Below are positions 62,608 to 64,000 of a stretch of 64,000 bases of DNA, one piece after another. The notes under the pieces were generated by a model. That model searched no databases and was not told the DNA's origin. It saw nothing but the letters and a program-made list of their open reading frames with translations. This DNA comes from Streptomyces parvulus (GTDB taxonomy: Bacteria; Actinomycetota; Actinomycetes; Streptomycetales; Streptomycetaceae): NCBI RefSeq assembly GCF_014648855.1, contig NZ_BMRX01000011.1, positions 248,001-312,000 on the forward strand, in the 5' to 3' direction. How positions within the stretch are numbered: position 1 is the first letter of the stretch; each line of letters opens with the position of its first letter. The translations under genes and the position numbers were made by a program.

Positions 62608-63273
62608 GTGTTCGACTTTGTTAAGGATTACGACCTACTGGGAGCCTTCTGGACGACGGTGCAGCTCGCTGTGCTCTCGGCCGTCGGCTCCCTGATCTGG
62701 GGCACCGCACTCGCCGCCATGCGCGTCGGGCCGGTACCGCTGATGCGCGGCTTCGGGACCGCGTACGTGAACACCGTGCGGAACATCCCGCTGACCGTCA
62801 TCATCCTGTTCACGTCGCTGGGCCTGAACCAGACGCTGGGAATCTCCCTCGGCGCGAACGACGTCGAGACGATCAACTTCCGGCTCGCCGTCCTCGGCCT
62901 GATCCTCTACACCTCGTCCTTCGTGTGCGAGGCCCTGCGCTCCGGCATCAACACGGTGCCGGTCGGCCAGGCGGAGGCGGCGCGGGCGATCGGGCTCAGC
63001 TTCGGGCAGGTACTGCGCCACGTGGTGCTGCCCCAGGCCTTCCGCTCCTCCGTCGTCCCCATGGCGAACGTGCTGATCGCCCTCATCAAGAACACCACGG
63101 TGGCCGCCGCCATCGGTGTCGCCGAGGCGGCACTCCTGATGAAGGAGATGATCGAGAACGAGGCCCAGCTGCTGCTGATCTCCGCGGTGATCGCCTTCGG
63201 TTTCGTGGTCCTGACGCTGCCGACCGGCCTGATCCTCGGCTGGCTCGGCAAGAAGGTGGCGGTGAAGCGATGA
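62608..63273 (+). CDS. gluC: Glutamate ABC transporter permease GluC
   Basis: A 221-residue His/Glu/Gln/Arg/opine family permease with about five transmembrane helices. The EAA-type motif region is GQAEAARAIGLSFGQVLRHVVLPQAF, and RNIPLTVIILF is also typical. The GTG at 62608 has GGGAGAT just upstream. Its last codon overlaps the gluD start (ATGA), so the two permeases are translationally coupled and probably form a heterodimer with a GluA dimer. Confidence 0.94.
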   Translation: MFDFVKDYDLLGAFWTTVQLAVLSAVGSLIWGTALAAMRVGPVPLMRGFGTAYVNTVRNIPLTVIILFTSLGLNQTLGISLGANDVETINFRLAVLGLILYTSSFVCEALRSGINTVPVGQAEAARAIGLSFGQVLRHVVLPQAFRSSVVPMANVLIALIKNTTVAAAIGVAEAALLMKEMIENEAQLLLISAVIAFGFVVLTLPTGLILGWLGKKVAVKR

Positions 63274-64000
63274 GTTCGGTCCTCTACGACGCCCAGGGCC
63301 CTCGTGCCAAGCGGCGCAACATCGTCTTCACGGCGGTCTTCATAGTCGCCCTCGCGGCCGTCCTGTGGTGGGTGATCGGCACCCTGAACGACAAGGGCCA
63401 GCTGGAGTGGGCCCTGTGGAAGCCGTTCTTCTCCGGCTCCGAGGCGTGGACCACGTACATCTGGCCGGGTCTGGAGAACACCCTCAAGGCCGCCGCGCTC
63501 GCGGTGATCATCGCCCTGCCGCTCGGCGCGGTCCTCGGCATCGCCCGGCTCTCGGACCACGTGTGGGTGCGGGTCCCGGCGACGGTCGTGGTGGAGTTCT
63601 TCCGGTCCATCCCCGTGCTGGTCCTGATGATCTTCGGCCTCGCGCTGTTCGCCGAGTACACCAACGTCAGTTCGGACGACCGTCCGCTGTACGCCGTGGT
63701 CACCGGTCTGGTGCTGTACAACGCCTCCGTCCTCGCGGAGATCGTCCGGGCGGGCATCCTGGCCCTGCCCAAGGGGCAGTCCGAGGCCGCCATGGCGATC
63801 GGCCTGCGCAAGGGCCAGCTGATGCGGACCATCCTGCTGCCGCAGGCGGTCACCACGATGCTGCCGGCGATCGTCAGCCAGCTGGTCGTCATCCTGAAGG
63901 ACACCGCGCTCGGCGGCGCGGTCCTCACCTTCCCCGAGCTGCTGGCCTCGGCCAACACGATGAGCGGCTACTACGGCGCCAACGTGATCGCCAGCTTCAC
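63270..64000 (+). CDS. gluD: Glutamate ABC transporter permease GluD, cut by the window edge
   Basis: The frame begins MSSVLYDAQGPRAKRRN at ATG 63270, overlapping gluC, and stays open to the window edge (243 codons visible). It has the same permease features as GluC: FFRSIPVLVLMIFGLALF and the EAA loop GQSEAAMAIGLRKGQLMRTILLPQAV. Truncation is caused by the window limit, not by mutation. Confidence 0.93.
   Translation, partial: MSSVLYDAQGPRAKRRNIVFTAVFIVALAAVLWWVIGTLNDKGQLEWALWKPFFSGSEAWTTYIWPGLENTLKAAALAVIIALPLGAVLGIARLSDHVWVRVPATVVVEFFRSIPVLVLMIFGLALFAEYTNVSSDDRPLYAVVTGLVLYNASVLAEIVRAGILALPKGQSEAAMAIGLRKGQLMRTILLPQAVTTMLPAIVSQLVVILKDTALGGAVLTFPELLASANTMSGYYGANVIASF

Overview
The window is high-GC chromosomal DNA from a Streptomyces species. 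Three things point there: pervasive GC-rich third codon positions that leave long antisense open frames, frequent GTG starts, and gene content matching the conserved core arm of the S. coelicolor chromosome (hrdB, parE, rnhB, nrdRJ, lexA, hflX, rshA, dapF, miaA, miaB, gluRK, gluABCD). The order resembles the SCO577x-SCO582x region as I remember it. There are no rRNA or tRNA genes, insertion sequences, prophage or CRISPR that I can recognise, and the region reads as stable core chromosome with some accessory cassettes.

Layout. 1-4308 is a translationally coupled minus-strand operon: membrane protein, NarL-type histidine kinase, response regulator, DUF485 protein and a solute:sodium symporter that runs off the left edge. 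4642-6765 is parE. 7206-10091 holds a small zinc-ribbon protein, a secreted trypsin and the principal sigma factor HrdB. 10527-16290 holds a FadR-type regulator, an ABC ATPase-permease fusion, an NrtR-like Nudix regulator and a DUF4192 protein. 16434-21578 has a RecQ helicase with a C-terminal phosphoribosyltransferase-like region, two unknown proteins and RNase HII. 21692-24046 is a divergent TetR/MFS efflux cassette with two identical palindromic operators. 24319-27308 has an ADP-ribosylglycohydrolase, a histidine phosphatase, a DUF4937-like protein and TerD.

27392-34576 is a DNA precursor and damage block: class II ribonucleotide reductase nrdJ, its repressor nrdR with paired NrdR boxes, divergent lexA with its own LexA box, and a DinG-family helicase. 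34833-38816 is a minimal NRPS-independent siderophore operon (aminotransferase, IucA/IucC synthetase, acyltransferase). Next to it are two tandemly duplicated lipoprotein serine-protease homologues. 41718-53023 returns to housekeeping functions (hflX, an M1 peptidase, rshA, dapF, miaA, miaB) with a few small proteins between. 53091-54820 is a second NarL-type two-component system, and 54908-56651 a KhtTU-like K+/H+ antiporter. 56766-58320 has MazG and an orphan TAXI binding protein.

The right end is the glutamate system: gluK-gluR sensor-regulator on the minus strand and the divergent gluABCD importer, with gluD cut by the right edge.

The most interesting items are the orphan TAXI protein beside the glutamate-sensing system, the RecQ-PRTase fusion, the stripped-down siderophore operon with no visible iron box, the twin TetR operators, a 3 x 20-bp iterated motif after the MFS gene, a perfect 3 x 34-bp tandem repeat after the antiporter, and RshA with an eroded synthetase domain. 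Gene order on both strands is punctuated by strong inverted-repeat terminators, several lying between convergent genes.
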